Assembly (NCBI RefSeq): GCF_000802185.1
Contig: NZ_KN676113.1
Location: 840,581-904,580 of the forward strand
DNA length: 64,000 bases
From: Belnapia sp. F-4-1
GTDB lineage: Bacteria > Pseudomonadota > Alphaproteobacteria > Acetobacterales > Acetobacteraceae
Direction: 5' to 3'
Part shown: piece by piece, positions 31,678 through 40,635 of the stretch
How positions within the stretch are numbered: the first letter of the stretch is position 1
How the letters are laid out: every line of letters starts with the position of its first letter
Position numbers and translations under genes: made by a program
The notes under the pieces: model-generated
Seen by the model: only the letters and a program-made list of their open reading frames with translations
The model's database searches: none
What the model was told of the DNA's origin: nothing

Positions 31678-34544
31678 GGCTTGGCCTTCGTCGAATAGCG
31701 GAGGATGTCGGGACGGGCGGGCATGTGCGGCGGCAGGGCGGGCGCGTCCGGGTGCGGGCTGGTGATGCCCTCCTCGCCGGGCGCGCATTTCGTCACCGAG
31801 ACGCGGAGGTCGTACCAGGCGGCCTGGCCGGTCACCGGGTCGGCATTGGCCTGGCGGAAGCCGCCCTGGGCGGGCAGCCACTCGCTGATGACGTGGTTGA
31901 GCAGGAAGCCCCGGGTCGATTCCGGGCTGCCCTCGTCCAGGTTCCAGGCGCCGGCGCGCTTGCCGATGGCGTTCCAGGTCCAGACCGTGTCGGGGTTCAC
32001 GCCCTCCATCAGCGAGACCTGGCATTTGAGGCGGCCGGCGCGGCTCTCGACCCAGACCCAATCGTCCTGGGCGACGCCGAGCGCGGCGCCGCGGCTGCGC
32101 GCCATATAGAGCTTGTTGGCGCCGATGATCTGCCGCAGCCAGGCATTCATCGAGCCCCAGGAATGGTACATCGCCATCGGCCGCTGGGTGATGGCGGAAA
32201 GGCCGAAGCGGTTGAGGTCCTGCCCCTCGTGCTCCAGCGCCGGGTACCAGATGGGCAGCGGGTCGCAATAGGTGCGGATGCGCTCGCGGAGGCGGTCGGG
32301 CGGCTGCTTCGCGCCGTGGCCCTCGGCGGCGAGGCGGAATTTCTGCAAGGGCTCAGACCAGATCTGCATGACGATCTGGTCCGACTTGCCCATAAGTCCC
32401 ATGGCCTTCGATTGCTCGAGATAGGCCTTGTTGGCGTGCTTGTAGTAGCCCTGCTCGGGCGGCAGGTGGTCGCGCCAGAAGCAGCCATTCTCGATGTAGC
32501 GTTGGAGCTGGTCGGGGTTGGGCTCGCCGACGCCCTTCTTGCTGCCATCCGTGCCGCGGAAGCCGGCGAGCGGGCCGACGCCGGGCATGCGCTCATGGTT
32601 GGTGATGTAGTCGGGGTAGTCCTTGAACTTCGGCGAGCCGTCGGGCTTGGTGAAGGCGGGCAGGCCGAGGCGGGCGCCCAGCTCGATCAGCACGTCCTGG
32701 AAGGGGCGCACGTCGCGGTCGGGCTTGATGACAGGCTGGCGGATGGCGTCGCCCGCGCCATGCGCGCTGCCGATCGGCCGGTCGAGGATGGAGATGCAGT
32801 CCCACCGCTCGAGGTAAGTCGTGTCGGGCAGGATCAGGTCGGCATAGGGCACCGTCTCGGAGAAATAGGCGTCCGAGTAGATGACGTGCGGGATGGTGTA
32901 TTCGCCATCCGGCTGCGTCTCGGTGAGGATGCGGATGACCTCGCCGGGGTTCATCGCGCTGTTCCAGGCCATGTTGGCCATGAACATGAAGAGCGTGTCG
33001 ATCTTGTACGGGTCGCCGGCGCCGGCATTGCCGATGACGGTGTGCATCATCCCGTGCAGCGAGAGCGGCGCGTCCCAGGAGAAGGCCTTGTCGATGCGGA
33101 TCGGGTTGCCGTCGTCATCGACCAGCAGGTCGTCCGGCCCGTGCGGGAAGGAGAGGATGTTGCCGGCGAGCGGGGTGTTCGGCTTGGCGGCGCGGCCGGC
33201 GGGGCCGGGGCCGGGCGGAATCGGCCGTGGGAAGGGCGACTTGTAGCGCCAGGAGCCGGGGGTATCGATGGCGCCGAGCAGCATCTGCAGCAGGTGCAGC
33301 GCGCGGCAGGTGTGGAAGCCGTTGCTGTGGGCGCTGATGCCGCGCATCGCGTGGAAGGCGACGGGGCGGCCCGTCATCGTCTCGTGCCGGCGGCCCCAGA
33401 CATCGGTCCAGGGCTGGTCCAGCGTGATCGCCTGGTTGAAGGCGACATCGGCGATCTCGGCGGCGATGCGGCGGATGCGCTCGGCGGGGAGGCCGCAGCG
33501 CTCGGCGACCGCCTCCGGCGCGTATTCGGGGGCGAGGTAGCGCTCGGCCATGAGGTGGAAGACGGGCTGGGCGCGGCGGCCGTCGGGCAGGGTGAACTCG
33601 CCCGCCATGACGGCGGAGAGGTCCATCAGCGAAGCGTCGATAGCGCCGCGCTCGCGGTCCCAGGCGAGCGGCTTGCCGTTCTCGTCGCGGGCGAAGAGGC
33701 CGTCATCCTCGCCGCCCGGGTTGCGCACCACGAGCCAGGAGGCGTTGGTGTAGCGGGCGAGGAAGTCGAGGTCGATCTGGTCGGTGCGCAGCAGCTCATG
33801 CGCGATGGCGAGCGCGAAGAGCCCGTCGGTGCCGGGGCGGAGACCCACCCATTCGTCGGCGATGGCGGAATAGCCGGTGCGTACGGGGTTGATGGAGACG
33901 ACCCTCGCCCCCCTGCCCTTCATCTTGGCGAGGCCGATCTTGATCGGGTTGCTGTCGTGGTCCTCGGCGACGCCGAACATCAGCAGGTACTTGGCGCGGT
34001 CCCAGTCCGGCTCGCCGAATTCCCAGAAGCTGCCGCCGATGGAGTAAAGACCGGCGGCGGCCATGTTGACCGAGCAGAAGCCGCCATGCGCGGCGAAATT
34101 CGGCGTGCCGAATTGCGCGGCCCAGAAGCCCGTCAGGCTCTGCGACTGGTCGCGGCCGGTGAAGAAGGCGAGCTGGCGTGGGTCGGTGGCGCGGACGTGG
34201 CGGAGCCAGCCGGTGGCGGTTTCCAGCGCCTCCTCCCAGGTGATCTCGGCGAACTCGCCGGAGCCGCGGGGGCCGATGCGCTTCAGCGGCGCACGCAGGC
34301 GGGCGGGCGAGTATTGCGTCATGATCCCGGCGCTGCCCTTGCCGCAGAGCACGCCCTTGTTGACCGGGTGGTCCGGGTTGCCCTCGATGTAGCGGATGCG
34401 GCCGTCCTTCAGGTGGACGCGGATGCCGCAGCGGCAGGCGCACATGTAGCAGGTGGTGGTCTTCACCTCATCGCCGACGGGGGGCGAGTAGTCCACCGCC
34501 CGGTCGGGCCTTTCCGTCGCCAGCGGCATCGGCGCTTCGGGCAT
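31674..34544 (-). CDS. soeA: Molybdopterin oxidoreductase, probable sulfite dehydrogenase (quinone) SoeA
   Basis: A 956-residue Mo-bisMGD enzyme. The N-terminal [4Fe-4S] ligands are Cys32, Cys35, Cys39 and Cys67 (CYMCACRCG...GVLCGKG). Cys157 in HGGFCSVNMA is well placed as the Mo ligand, as in PsrA/PhsA-like enzymes. There is no twin-arginine signal, so the enzyme faces the cytoplasm, as SoeABC does, unlike DmsA. SoeABC oxidises sulfite to sulfate and reduces quinone. The start at 34544 has GGGAGAAGG upstream. Gene order soeA-soeB-soeC with 4-base overlaps supports the call; thiosulfate/polysulfide reductase is the main alternative. Confidence 0.85.
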   Translation of the reverse strand: MPEAPMPLATERPDRAVDYSPPVGDEVKTTTCYMCACRCGIRVHLKDGRIRYIEGNPDHPVNKGVLCGKGSAGIMTQYSPARLRAPLKRIGPRGSGEFAEITWEEALETATGWLRHVRATDPRQLAFFTGRDQSQSLTGFWAAQFGTPNFAAHGGFCSVNMAAAGLYSIGGSFWEFGEPDWDRAKYLLMFGVAEDHDSNPIKIGLAKMKGRGARVVSINPVRTGYSAIADEWVGLRPGTDGLFALAIAHELLRTDQIDLDFLARYTNASWLVVRNPGGEDDGLFARDENGKPLAWDRERGAIDASLMDLSAVMAGEFTLPDGRRAQPVFHLMAERYLAPEYAPEAVAERCGLPAERIRRIAAEIADVAFNQAITLDQPWTDVWGRRHETMTGRPVAFHAMRGISAHSNGFHTCRALHLLQMLLGAIDTPGSWRYKSPFPRPIPPGPGPAGRAAKPNTPLAGNILSFPHGPDDLLVDDDGNPIRIDKAFSWDAPLSLHGMMHTVIGNAGAGDPYKIDTLFMFMANMAWNSAMNPGEVIRILTETQPDGEYTIPHVIYSDAYFSETVPYADLILPDTTYLERWDCISILDRPIGSAHGAGDAIRQPVIKPDRDVRPFQDVLIELGARLGLPAFTKPDGSPKFKDYPDYITNHERMPGVGPLAGFRGTDGSKKGVGEPNPDQLQRYIENGCFWRDHLPPEQGYYKHANKAYLEQSKAMGLMGKSDQIVMQIWSEPLQKFRLAAEGHGAKQPPDRLRERIRTYCDPLPIWYPALEHEGQDLNRFGLSAITQRPMAMYHSWGSMNAWLRQIIGANKLYMARSRGAALGVAQDDWVWVESRAGRLKCQVSLMEGVNPDTVWTWNAIGKRAGAWNLDEGSPESTRGFLLNHVISEWLPAQGGFRQANADPVTGQAAWYDLRVSVTKCAPGEEGITSPHPDAPALPPHMPARPDILRYSTKAKP

Positions 34545-34621
34545 AGACTGGCCTTCTCCCTTACCCTGAAATGTCAGTAAGCCACGAGGGCCCGTTCTGG
34601 GCAAACCGGGAGGAGAAGTCC

Positions 34622-35398
34622 ATGCCGCAAAGCCTGAAGTCCCTGGTGCAGTCGGGCCGGCTCGCCGCCGGAACCTTCCTCGTCGAGTTCGTCACGCCGG
34701 GGATCGGGCATATCCTGGCGGGTGCGGGCTGCGACTTCGCCTTCCTCGACATGGAGCATAGCGGCTTCTCGACCGAGACGGTGAAGTCCGCGCTGCGCTA
34801 CCTGGAGGCGGGCGGCATCCCGACGCTGGTGCGGGTGCCCTCGCGCGATGCCCATGACATCGCCCGCCTTGCCGATGTGGGGGCGGAGGGGGTGATGCTG
34901 CCGCTAGTCGGCAGCCTGGAGGTGGCACGGGCCGCCGTCGCCGCACTGAAATACCCACCGCAGGGGCGGCGCGGCGTCGCCCTGCAGATCGCGCATGACA
35001 ACTACCGGGCAGGGCCGGCGGCGGCGAAGCTGGCGGCGGCCAACGAGCGCACCGTGCTGGTGCTGATGATCGAGACGGCCGAGGGCGTGGAGCAGGCGGA
35101 GGCGATCGCGGCGCTGGAGGGCGTCGATGCGCTCTGGGTCGGGCATTTCGACCTCTCGGCCTCGCTCGGCATCCCGGGGGAGTTCGACCATCCGGCCTTC
35201 CGCGAGGCGACAAGGCGGGTCTGCGCGGCAGCGCGGAAGCACGGCAAGGGGCTGGGGCGGCTGGTGACGGGGGCGGAGGAGGCGGAGCGCGCTTGGCAGG
35301 ACGGCTTCCGCCTGCTGGCCTGGGGTGGGGATGCCTGGCTGTTGCAGGCGGCGGTGGCGGAGGGGGTGGGGCGGCTCAGGGGGATTGCCCGGGGTTAG
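34622..35398 (+). CDS. HpcH/HpaI-family class II aldolase
   Basis: A 258-residue TIM-barrel aldolase. VEFVTPGIGHILAGAGCDFAFLDMEHSGF is the family opening; the metal ligands lie in MIETAEGVEQ (Glu) and GHFDLSASLG (Asp), and the substrate Arg in RVPSRD. Members cleave 4-hydroxy-2-oxo acids such as HKHD, or 2-keto-3-deoxy sugars, to pyruvate plus an aldehyde. GGAGGAGAAG precedes the ATG at 34622. It is divergent from soeA with a 77-base gap. The end overlaps the convergent small membrane gene by 23 bases. Confidence 0.88.
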   Translation: MPQSLKSLVQSGRLAAGTFLVEFVTPGIGHILAGAGCDFAFLDMEHSGFSTETVKSALRYLEAGGIPTLVRVPSRDAHDIARLADVGAEGVMLPLVGSLEVARAAVAALKYPPQGRRGVALQIAHDNYRAGPAAAKLAAANERTVLVLMIETAEGVEQAEAIAALEGVDALWVGHFDLSASLGIPGEFDHPAFREATRRVCAAARKHGKGLGRLVTGAEEAERAWQDGFRLLAWGGDAWLLQAAVAEGVGRLRGIARG

Positions 35399-35630
35399 TC
35401 CGGCGGAGGGTGCGGGCGCGGACCACGATCCAGGCGAGGCCCAGCACCAGCAGGACCGGGGCGGCAATGGCCGCCGCCCTGGTGCCGGCGGCGAGGCCCC
35501 GGTCATCGGTGCCGGCATCGAGCATCGCCATGCTGGAAACGGCGGCGCCGAAGAGGGCGGCGCCGATGAGGGCGGCGGCCAGGGTCTTCGCCAGCAGCCA
35601 CCAGATGCCGGGAATATCGAAAAGCTTCAT
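35376..35630 (-). CDS. Small two-pass membrane protein, unknown
   Basis: An 84-residue protein with two hydrophobic segments (about residues 10-35 and 52-70), a short loop between them and a basic C-terminus (RARTLRRTN). The pattern of hydrophobic blocks argues that it is real. Its last 23 bases overlap the end of the aldolase gene on the other strand. The family is not recognised. It lies 31 bases downstream of the SDR gene ending at 35662 and may be co-transcribed with it. Confidence 0.55.
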   Translation of the reverse strand: MKLFDIPGIWWLLAKTLAAALIGAALFGAAVSSMAMLDAGTDDRGLAAGTRAAAIAAPVLLVLGLAWIVVRARTLRRTNPGQSP

Positions 35631-35661
35631 GGCGGGCGGGCGATCCTGGCTGGCTGTGGCC

Positions 35662-36459
35662 TCAGTCCGGCTTGAGGCTGCCGACCCGCCCGGCCGTCTG
35701 CGCCGAGTCGATCACCAGCTCCGAGCCGTTGACATAGCCCGACTGGTCGGAGGCGAGGAAGAGCACGCCGTTGGCGATGTCCTGCGGCGTGCCGAGCTTG
35801 CCGGTCGGGACGCTGGCGGCGGCGATGGCGCGGGCGTCGAGCGGGGCGTTGCGGCCGCCGGGGCCGATCGGCATCTTGTCCCAGATCTCGGTGTCGATGA
35901 TGCCGGGATGGACGCTGTTGCAGCGGATGTTGTCCCGCGCGCATTCCAGCGCCACCGACTTGGCGAAAAGGCGGACGGCGCCCTTGCTCGCGGAGTAGCC
36001 CGCGAGCCCGGCCGAGCCGCGGATGCCGGCGACGGAGGACAGCAGGATGATGGAGCCGCCACCGGCGCGCTTCATGGCCGGGATGGCGTATTTCACCGAA
36101 AGGAACACGCCGTCCACGTTGACGGCCATCTGCTTCCGCCATTCGTCGAGCGACATGTCGAGGATCGACTTGAGGATGGCGATGCCGGCATTGGCGACCA
36201 GCACGTCGAGCCGGCCGAAGCGCGTCTCGGCCTCCTTCACCACCTCGGCCCAGCGCGCCTCGTCGGTGACGTCCTGGTGGAGGTAGTGGGCCTCGCCGCC
36301 GGCCTCGCGGATGCGGCCGGCCATGGCCTCGCCGCGGGCATCGTCGAGATCGGTGAGGAGGACCTTCGCCCCCTCCCGCGCGAGGGTCGCGGCGCAGGCG
36401 GCGCCGATGCCGGCGGCCGCGCCGGTGACGAGCGCGACCTTGCCTTGAAGCTGGGCCAT
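35662..36459 (-). CDS. SDR family oxidoreductase
   Basis: A 265-residue classical short-chain dehydrogenase: TGAAAGIG near residue 13, NAGIAILK in place of the usual NNAG, catalytic Ser/Tyr/Lys in LLSSVAG...YSASKG, and PGIIDTEIW after strand 6. The usual C-terminal DGG is altered to VIDSAQTAG. It resembles 3-beta/17-beta-hydroxysteroid and cyclohexanol dehydrogenase-like proteins. It is followed by the small membrane gene and preceded by another SDR in the same direction. Substrate unknown. Confidence 0.87.
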   Translation of the reverse strand: MAQLQGKVALVTGAAAGIGAACAATLAREGAKVLLTDLDDARGEAMAGRIREAGGEAHYLHQDVTDEARWAEVVKEAETRFGRLDVLVANAGIAILKSILDMSLDEWRKQMAVNVDGVFLSVKYAIPAMKRAGGGSIILLSSVAGIRGSAGLAGYSASKGAVRLFAKSVALECARDNIRCNSVHPGIIDTEIWDKMPIGPGGRNAPLDARAIAAASVPTGKLGTPQDIANGVLFLASDQSGYVNGSELVIDSAQTAGRVGSLKPD

Positions 36460-36500
36460 TCGTTTCCTCCGGTTATTGTCCCGGCCGGAAGGTTAGCCAG

Positions 36501-37481
36501 CTATCGGCGCCGCGTCATGGCCCCGCTCAGCAGTTCGGCGCCGAGCAGCAGGCCGAGGCCGCCGAGGGCTAGCGTGCCGAGGCTCGGGCCGCGGACATGG
36601 GGGACGGGCTTGCCGCTGCGTGGGCTGGTGCCCGCGGCAATCGGCTGGGCGACGGCGCCCTCGCTCCGCGGCACGCCGCTGGCACGGCGCAGGGCGGCAC
36701 GGATCGCCGCCCCCGACACCGTCTCGGTCAGGCCGGGCGCCAGGCCATAGGCGACGCGCGCCGCCGTCGCCTCCCAGCCGACCGCCACCTCGGCGCGCGG
36801 CCGGCGGACGAGGTTCAGCACCACCGCCGCCACCGCCTCCGGGGTCAGATAGAGCGCCTTCGGCTCCAGCCGCCGGCCGGAGACATTGGCGGCGCGGTCG
36901 AGGCCGGGCGTGTCGACGAGCGCCGGGAAGACGGCGCAGACATGGATGCCGGGCTTGCCCGTCAGCTCCTGGCGGAGGCTGGCGCTGAAGCCGCGGATTC
37001 CGAATTTGCTGGCGGCGTAGGAGGCAGCGAAGGGCGTCGGCGACCAGCCGCCCATCGAGCACATGTTGATCAGCACGCCCCCGCCCTGGCGGAGGAAATG
37101 CGGCAGCACGGCGGAGCTGCCCTGCATGGTGCCGATCAGGTTGATCTCCACCACCTTGCGCTGCAGCTCGGCCGAGGCCTCCCAATAGGGGCCGAAGACG
37201 CCGGTGCCCACGTTGTTGAACCAGACGTCGATGCGGCCATGGGCATCGATGGCGGCGCGGGCCAGGGCCTCGACCTGTGCGCCGTCCGAGACGTCGGTCG
37301 CCACGGCAATGGCTTCGGCGCCGAGGGCACGGCATTCCCGCGCCGTGTCCTCCAGCGCTTCCGGCCGGCGAGCGGCGAGCACCAGCCGGGCACCCTCGCG
37401 GGCGAAGGCAAGGGCGGTCGCCTTGCCGATGCCGGAGGAGGCGCCGGTGATGACGGTGACGGCGTTCGGGATGCGGGGCAT
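36501..37481 (-). CDS. SDR family oxidoreductase with C-terminal hydrophobic tail
   Basis: A 326-residue SDR of the longer type: TGASSGIG near residue 13, NNVG in place of NNAG, and YAASKFG with the catalytic Tyr and Lys. After about residue 240 it carries an extra segment and a hydrophobic tail (LGTLALGGLGLLLGAELL) ending in basic residues, so it may attach to the membrane. Such proteins often act on lipids or sterol-like compounds. It lies upstream of the other SDR in the same direction, 41 bases away. Confidence 0.87.
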   Translation of the reverse strand: MPRIPNAVTVITGASSGIGKATALAFAREGARLVLAARRPEALEDTARECRALGAEAIAVATDVSDGAQVEALARAAIDAHGRIDVWFNNVGTGVFGPYWEASAELQRKVVEINLIGTMQGSSAVLPHFLRQGGGVLINMCSMGGWSPTPFAASYAASKFGIRGFSASLRQELTGKPGIHVCAVFPALVDTPGLDRAANVSGRRLEPKALYLTPEAVAAVVLNLVRRPRAEVAVGWEATAARVAYGLAPGLTETVSGAAIRAALRRASGVPRSEGAVAQPIAAGTSPRSGKPVPHVRGPSLGTLALGGLGLLLGAELLSGAMTRRR

Positions 37482-37530
37482 GGCGGCCTCTCTCGGACTG
37501 TCGGGAACAGCCGAAGGAAGCCGCGGGGCG

Positions 37531-38253
37531 TCAGGGGGTTCCGGCGGCGAAGGGCGGCTGGAGCCAGAGCGGCTCCTTCACCTTCCGCAGGAAGGCGGCA
37601 TGGGCAGCGAGTTCCGCCTCGCTCGGCGTGACGAGGCGGGGGGTGCGGGGGCGGTCCAGCCCCGCCAGCGCACGGGTGCCGCCGCCGATGTTCAGCGCCA
37701 GGACGAAGCCGGGCTGGCGGCCGCCCATCAGCTCCAGATAGACCTGGGCGAGCAGCTTCACGTCGAGCAGCGCGTTGTGGCTGGTGCGCATCGAATTGTC
37801 GATGCCGAGGCGGCGGCAAAGCGCATCGAGGCTGTTCGGCATGCCCGGATAGCGCTCCTTCGCCAGCGCCAGGCTGTCCACCATCCGCGTCCGGTCGAGC
37901 GGCTTGTGGCCGGCGCGCACCAGCTCGGCATCGAGGAAGCCGAAATCGAAGGGCGCATTGTGGGCGATGATCGCCGAATCGCCGATGAAGCCGAGCATCC
38001 CCTCGACGATCTCGGCGAATTTCGGCTGACCCTTCAGCATCTCGGCGGTGAAGCCGTGGACGCGGGTGCTTTCCGGCGGCACGTCCCGCTCGGGGTCGAT
38101 GAGGGTGTGGTAGGTGGCGCCGGTCGGCATCAGGTTGACCAGCTCGATCGCCGCCACCTCGATGACGCGGTCGCCGGTGGCGGGGTCGAGGCCGGTGGTC
38201 TCGGTATCCAGCACCACCGCGCGCTGCCGCGCATCCCGTCCCGCCTGGCTCAT
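37531..38253 (-). CDS. dnaQ: DNA polymerase III epsilon subunit (3'-5' proofreading exonuclease)
   Basis: A 240-residue DnaQ. Exo I is VVLDTETTG (Asp16, Glu18), Exo II HNAPFDFGFLD and Exo III TSHNALLDVKLLA (His and Asp), so all DEDDh catalytic residues are present. The C-terminal tail (LRKVKEPLWLQPPF) probably binds the polymerase subunit. In alphaproteobacteria dnaQ commonly follows aroE-coaE; here rlpA and a small gene are in between. Proofreading subunit of the replicative polymerase. Confidence 0.95.
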   Translation of the reverse strand: MSQAGRDARQRAVVLDTETTGLDPATGDRVIEVAAIELVNLMPTGATYHTLIDPERDVPPESTRVHGFTAEMLKGQPKFAEIVEGMLGFIGDSAIIAHNAPFDFGFLDAELVRAGHKPLDRTRMVDSLALAKERYPGMPNSLDALCRRLGIDNSMRTSHNALLDVKLLAQVYLELMGGRQPGFVLALNIGGGTRALAGLDRPRTPRLVTPSEAELAAHAAFLRKVKEPLWLQPPFAAGTP

Positions 38254-38278
38254 CCGCCCCTCGCCTCGATTCCGGGGG

Positions 38279-38476
38279 CTATCTTAGCACGGTGCGGGCG
38301 GGTTGGCTGGCCTGCGGTCCCGGCTCGGCGGCCTCGGCACGGCGGCGGCGGTACAGCTCGACGGCCGTTGCGGGCGGGGTCGCCTGCTGCTGGCGGTGCA
38401 GCTCCGCCAAGCTGTCGCGGATCGGCTTGCCGGCCGTCCAGCGGCCGACGATGCGGTGCATATCCTTGCCGTTCAT
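38279..38476 (-). CDS. Small hypothetical protein
   Basis: A 65-residue basic protein, MNGKDMHRIVGRWTAGKP followed by a helical middle (DSLAELHRQQQ) and a C-terminus rich in Ala/Pro/Arg. GGGAGG with 7-base spacing supports the ATG at 38476. An overlapping ATG at 38482 is too close to that site. It ends 25 bases before dnaQ and could share its transcript. The family is not recognised; 38477-38705 otherwise holds no gene. Confidence 0.45.
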   Translation of the reverse strand: MNGKDMHRIVGRWTAGKPIRDSLAELHRQQQATPPATAVELYRRRRAEAAEPGPQASQPARTVLR

Positions 38477-38705
38477 GCTCATCCCTCCCTTCGGCTGGCA
38501 TGGAATGGTGACAACGCCGGGCGGGGCCCGCGGATGCCAGGCCGGCACCATCACGCCGCCGGATTGAGGCGCTGACGCTGGCGCTCGCGCCAGGCGGCAA
38601 GGCGGGGACACGAGGGCGGGAGGCAGCCCGCTCGAGCCCTGGCAGGCCACAACCCGTACCGTCTCCGGGCGTCAACGCGATCGCAACTTTCATGGAGACG
38701 ACGCC

Positions 38706-39161
38706 ATGCGGACCGGCCTTCGCCTTGTCCTGCCGAGCCTGATCCTGGGCGGCCTCGCCGCCTGCGCCACGCCGCCGCCGCCCGCGCCGGAGCCCCAGGC
38801 AGCCGCGCCGGAGCCGGCGCCAACACAGGTCGGGCAGGCCTCCTATTACGGCCCGCAGTTCAACGGGCGGCAGACCGCGAGCGGCGCCCGCTTCGACCCG
38901 AACTCCGACACCGCCGCGCACCGCACCCTGCCGCTCGGCACGGTCGCCGAGGTGAAGAACATCGAGACCGGGCGCACCGCCCGCGTCACCATCCGTGACC
39001 GCGGCCCCTATGTGCGCGGGCGGGTGGTCGATCTCAGCCCGCGGACGGCGGAGCGGCTCGGCATGAAGCAGCAGGGCGTCGCCCCGGTGGAGGTGCGGCC
39101 GGTCGCGGTGCCGCCGGGCAAGGAAGCGGAAGCGGCCTCGGCGCTGGCCTCGACGCGGTAG
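38706..39161 (+). CDS. rlpA: RlpA-like septal ring lipoprotein (lytic transglycosylase domain)
   Basis: A 151-residue lipoprotein. The signal peptide ends in lipobox LAAC with Cys20, then a Pro/Ala-rich linker, then the double-psi beta-barrel: GQASYYGPQFNGRQTASGARFD, and TIRDRGPYVRGRVVDLS with the catalytic Asp. RlpA cleaves naked glycan strands in peptidoglycan. There is no SPOR domain, so septal targeting is not obvious and the protein is shorter than E. coli RlpA. It stands alone on the plus strand between the leftward genes coaE and dnaQ. Confidence 0.88.
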   Translation: MRTGLRLVLPSLILGGLAACATPPPPAPEPQAAAPEPAPTQVGQASYYGPQFNGRQTASGARFDPNSDTAAHRTLPLGTVAEVKNIETGRTARVTIRDRGPYVRGRVVDLSPRTAERLGMKQQGVAPVEVRPVAVPPGKEAEAASALASTR

Positions 39162-39168
39162 GCGAAGC

Positions 39169-39762
39169 TTACCGGCCGCCGCGGATCTCCCGCACCAGCG
39201 CCCGGATGGCGCGCTGGGCGGCGTGGCGGGAGAGACCCGTCTCCACCACCCGGTCGGCGCGCCGGCGCTTCTCGCGGTCGGGCATCTGCCGGGCGCGGAT
39301 GGCGGCGAGGCGCGCCTCCGTCATCCCCGGGCGGCGGAGGACGCGGATGCGCTGCACGGCAGCGGGGGCGGATACCACCACGACGAGGTCGCAGCGTCCC
39401 TCCCCCCCCGTCTCGTAGAGCAGCGGGATGTCGAGCACGACCAGCGGCTCCGCCCGGCGGCGGGCGGCGCCGAGGAAGCGGCGCTCGGCATCGCGCACCA
39501 GCGGGTGGACGATGCGCTCCAGCCGGGTCAGCGCGCCGTCGTCGCCGAGCACCGCGCGGCGCAATGCCTCGCGGTCCACCCGCCCGTCGCGGATCGTGCC
39601 GGGAAAGGCGGCGCCGATCGGCGCGACGGCGCGGCCGCCGCGGGATTGCAGCGCGTGGACGGCGGCATCGGCGTCGAAGACGGGGACGTGCAGGCGGCGG
39701 AAGGTGTTCGCCGCGGTGGACTTGCCCATGCCGATGCTGCCGGTCAGCCCTACGATTTTCAT
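39169..39762 (-). CDS. coaE: Dephospho-CoA kinase
   Basis: A 197-residue P-loop kinase: GLTGSIGMGKST at residues 5-16, FDADAAVH with the substrate Asp, LVVLDIPLLYETG, and a late RRPGMTEARLAAIRARQ. It performs the last step of coenzyme A synthesis. The start overlaps the aroE stop by 4 bases (ATGA). Family-typical length. Confidence 0.95.
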   Translation of the reverse strand: MKIVGLTGSIGMGKSTAANTFRRLHVPVFDADAAVHALQSRGGRAVAPIGAAFPGTIRDGRVDREALRRAVLGDDGALTRLERIVHPLVRDAERRFLGAARRRAEPLVVLDIPLLYETGGEGRCDLVVVVSAPAAVQRIRVLRRPGMTEARLAAIRARQMPDREKRRRADRVVETGLSRHAAQRAIRALVREIRGGR

Positions 39763-40598
39763 CGCGCGGGGATGTCCCCGCCGACGAAGTCGCGCAGCTC
39801 GGCATCGACAACGGGTTCCGCGCCGAACCAGGCGGCGAAGCCCGGCCGCGCCTGATGCAGCAGCATGCCGAGCCCGTCCACCGCCGCCAGCCCGCGGGCG
39901 CGGGCCGCAGCGAGCAGCCCCGTCTCGCGCGGCACGTAGACGATGTCGGCGACCACCGCCCCGGCGGGCAGCGAGGCGAGGTCGATTCCGAGCGGCGGCT
40001 GTCCCTGCATGCCGAGTGATGTGGTGTTGACCAGCAGGGCCGCATCCCCGAGCGGCGCACGATCCGCCACATCGATCGGCCCGCCCAGCGCCCGGGCCAG
40101 CGCCTCGGCCCGCGCCGGGGTGCGGTTGACCAGGACAAGGCGCGGGCAGCCGGCATCGAGCAGCGCCGCCGCGACGGCCCGCGCCGAGCCGCCGGCGCCA
40201 AGGATCACGGCGGGGCCCGCATCGGCCCGCCAGCCCGGCGCGCCCTCGCGCAGGTTGGCGAGGAAGCCGTAGCCGTCGGTGTTCGAGCCCTCGATCAGGC
40301 CGTCGCGGAAGACCAGCGTGTTCACCGCCCCGGCGCGCTCGGCCGAGGGCTCCACCCGGTCACACACCGCAAAGGCCGCCTCCTTGTGCGGGATGGTGAC
40401 GTTGGCGCCGCGGAAGCCAAGCTCGGCGAGCGCGCGCACCGCATCGGCGAAGCGCTCCGGCCGCACCGGCAGGGGGAGGTAGGCGCCGTCGATGCCGTGG
40501 CGGCGCAGCCAGAGTCCGTGCAGGCGGGGCGAGCGGGAATGGGCGACGGGCCAGCCCATGATCCCGGCAAGTCGGGCGTGGCCCGTGAGGATGGTCAT
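39759..40598 (-). CDS. aroE: Shikimate dehydrogenase (NADP+)
   Basis: A 279-residue AroE: HSRSPRLHG binds shikimate, Lys72 in NVTIPHKE is the catalytic Lys, NTDGYGF holds the catalytic Asp, and ILGAGGSARA binds NADP. It reduces 3-dehydroshikimate in the aromatic amino acid pathway. ATG at 40598 chosen because family similarity begins there; the open frame continues to 40742 without similarity, and the ribosome site is weak. It is coupled to coaE. The maf gene that often precedes aroE in alphaproteobacteria is not here; an MFS gene is. Confidence 0.95.
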   Translation of the reverse strand: MTILTGHARLAGIMGWPVAHSRSPRLHGLWLRRHGIDGAYLPLPVRPERFADAVRALAELGFRGANVTIPHKEAAFAVCDRVEPSAERAGAVNTLVFRDGLIEGSNTDGYGFLANLREGAPGWRADAGPAVILGAGGSARAVAAALLDAGCPRLVLVNRTPARAEALARALGGPIDVADRAPLGDAALLVNTTSLGMQGQPPLGIDLASLPAGAVVADIVYVPRETGLLAAARARGLAAVDGLGMLLHQARPGFAAWFGAEPVVDAELRDFVGGDIPAR

Positions 40599-40635
40599 GC
40601 CCCCGAGGGTCGCCGCGCGGGCGGCGGCGGTCAAC

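Noticed and set aside
31725-34580. A 951-codon open frame on the plus strand
   Set aside because: Antisense to soeA; composition and lack of motifs show it is a shadow.
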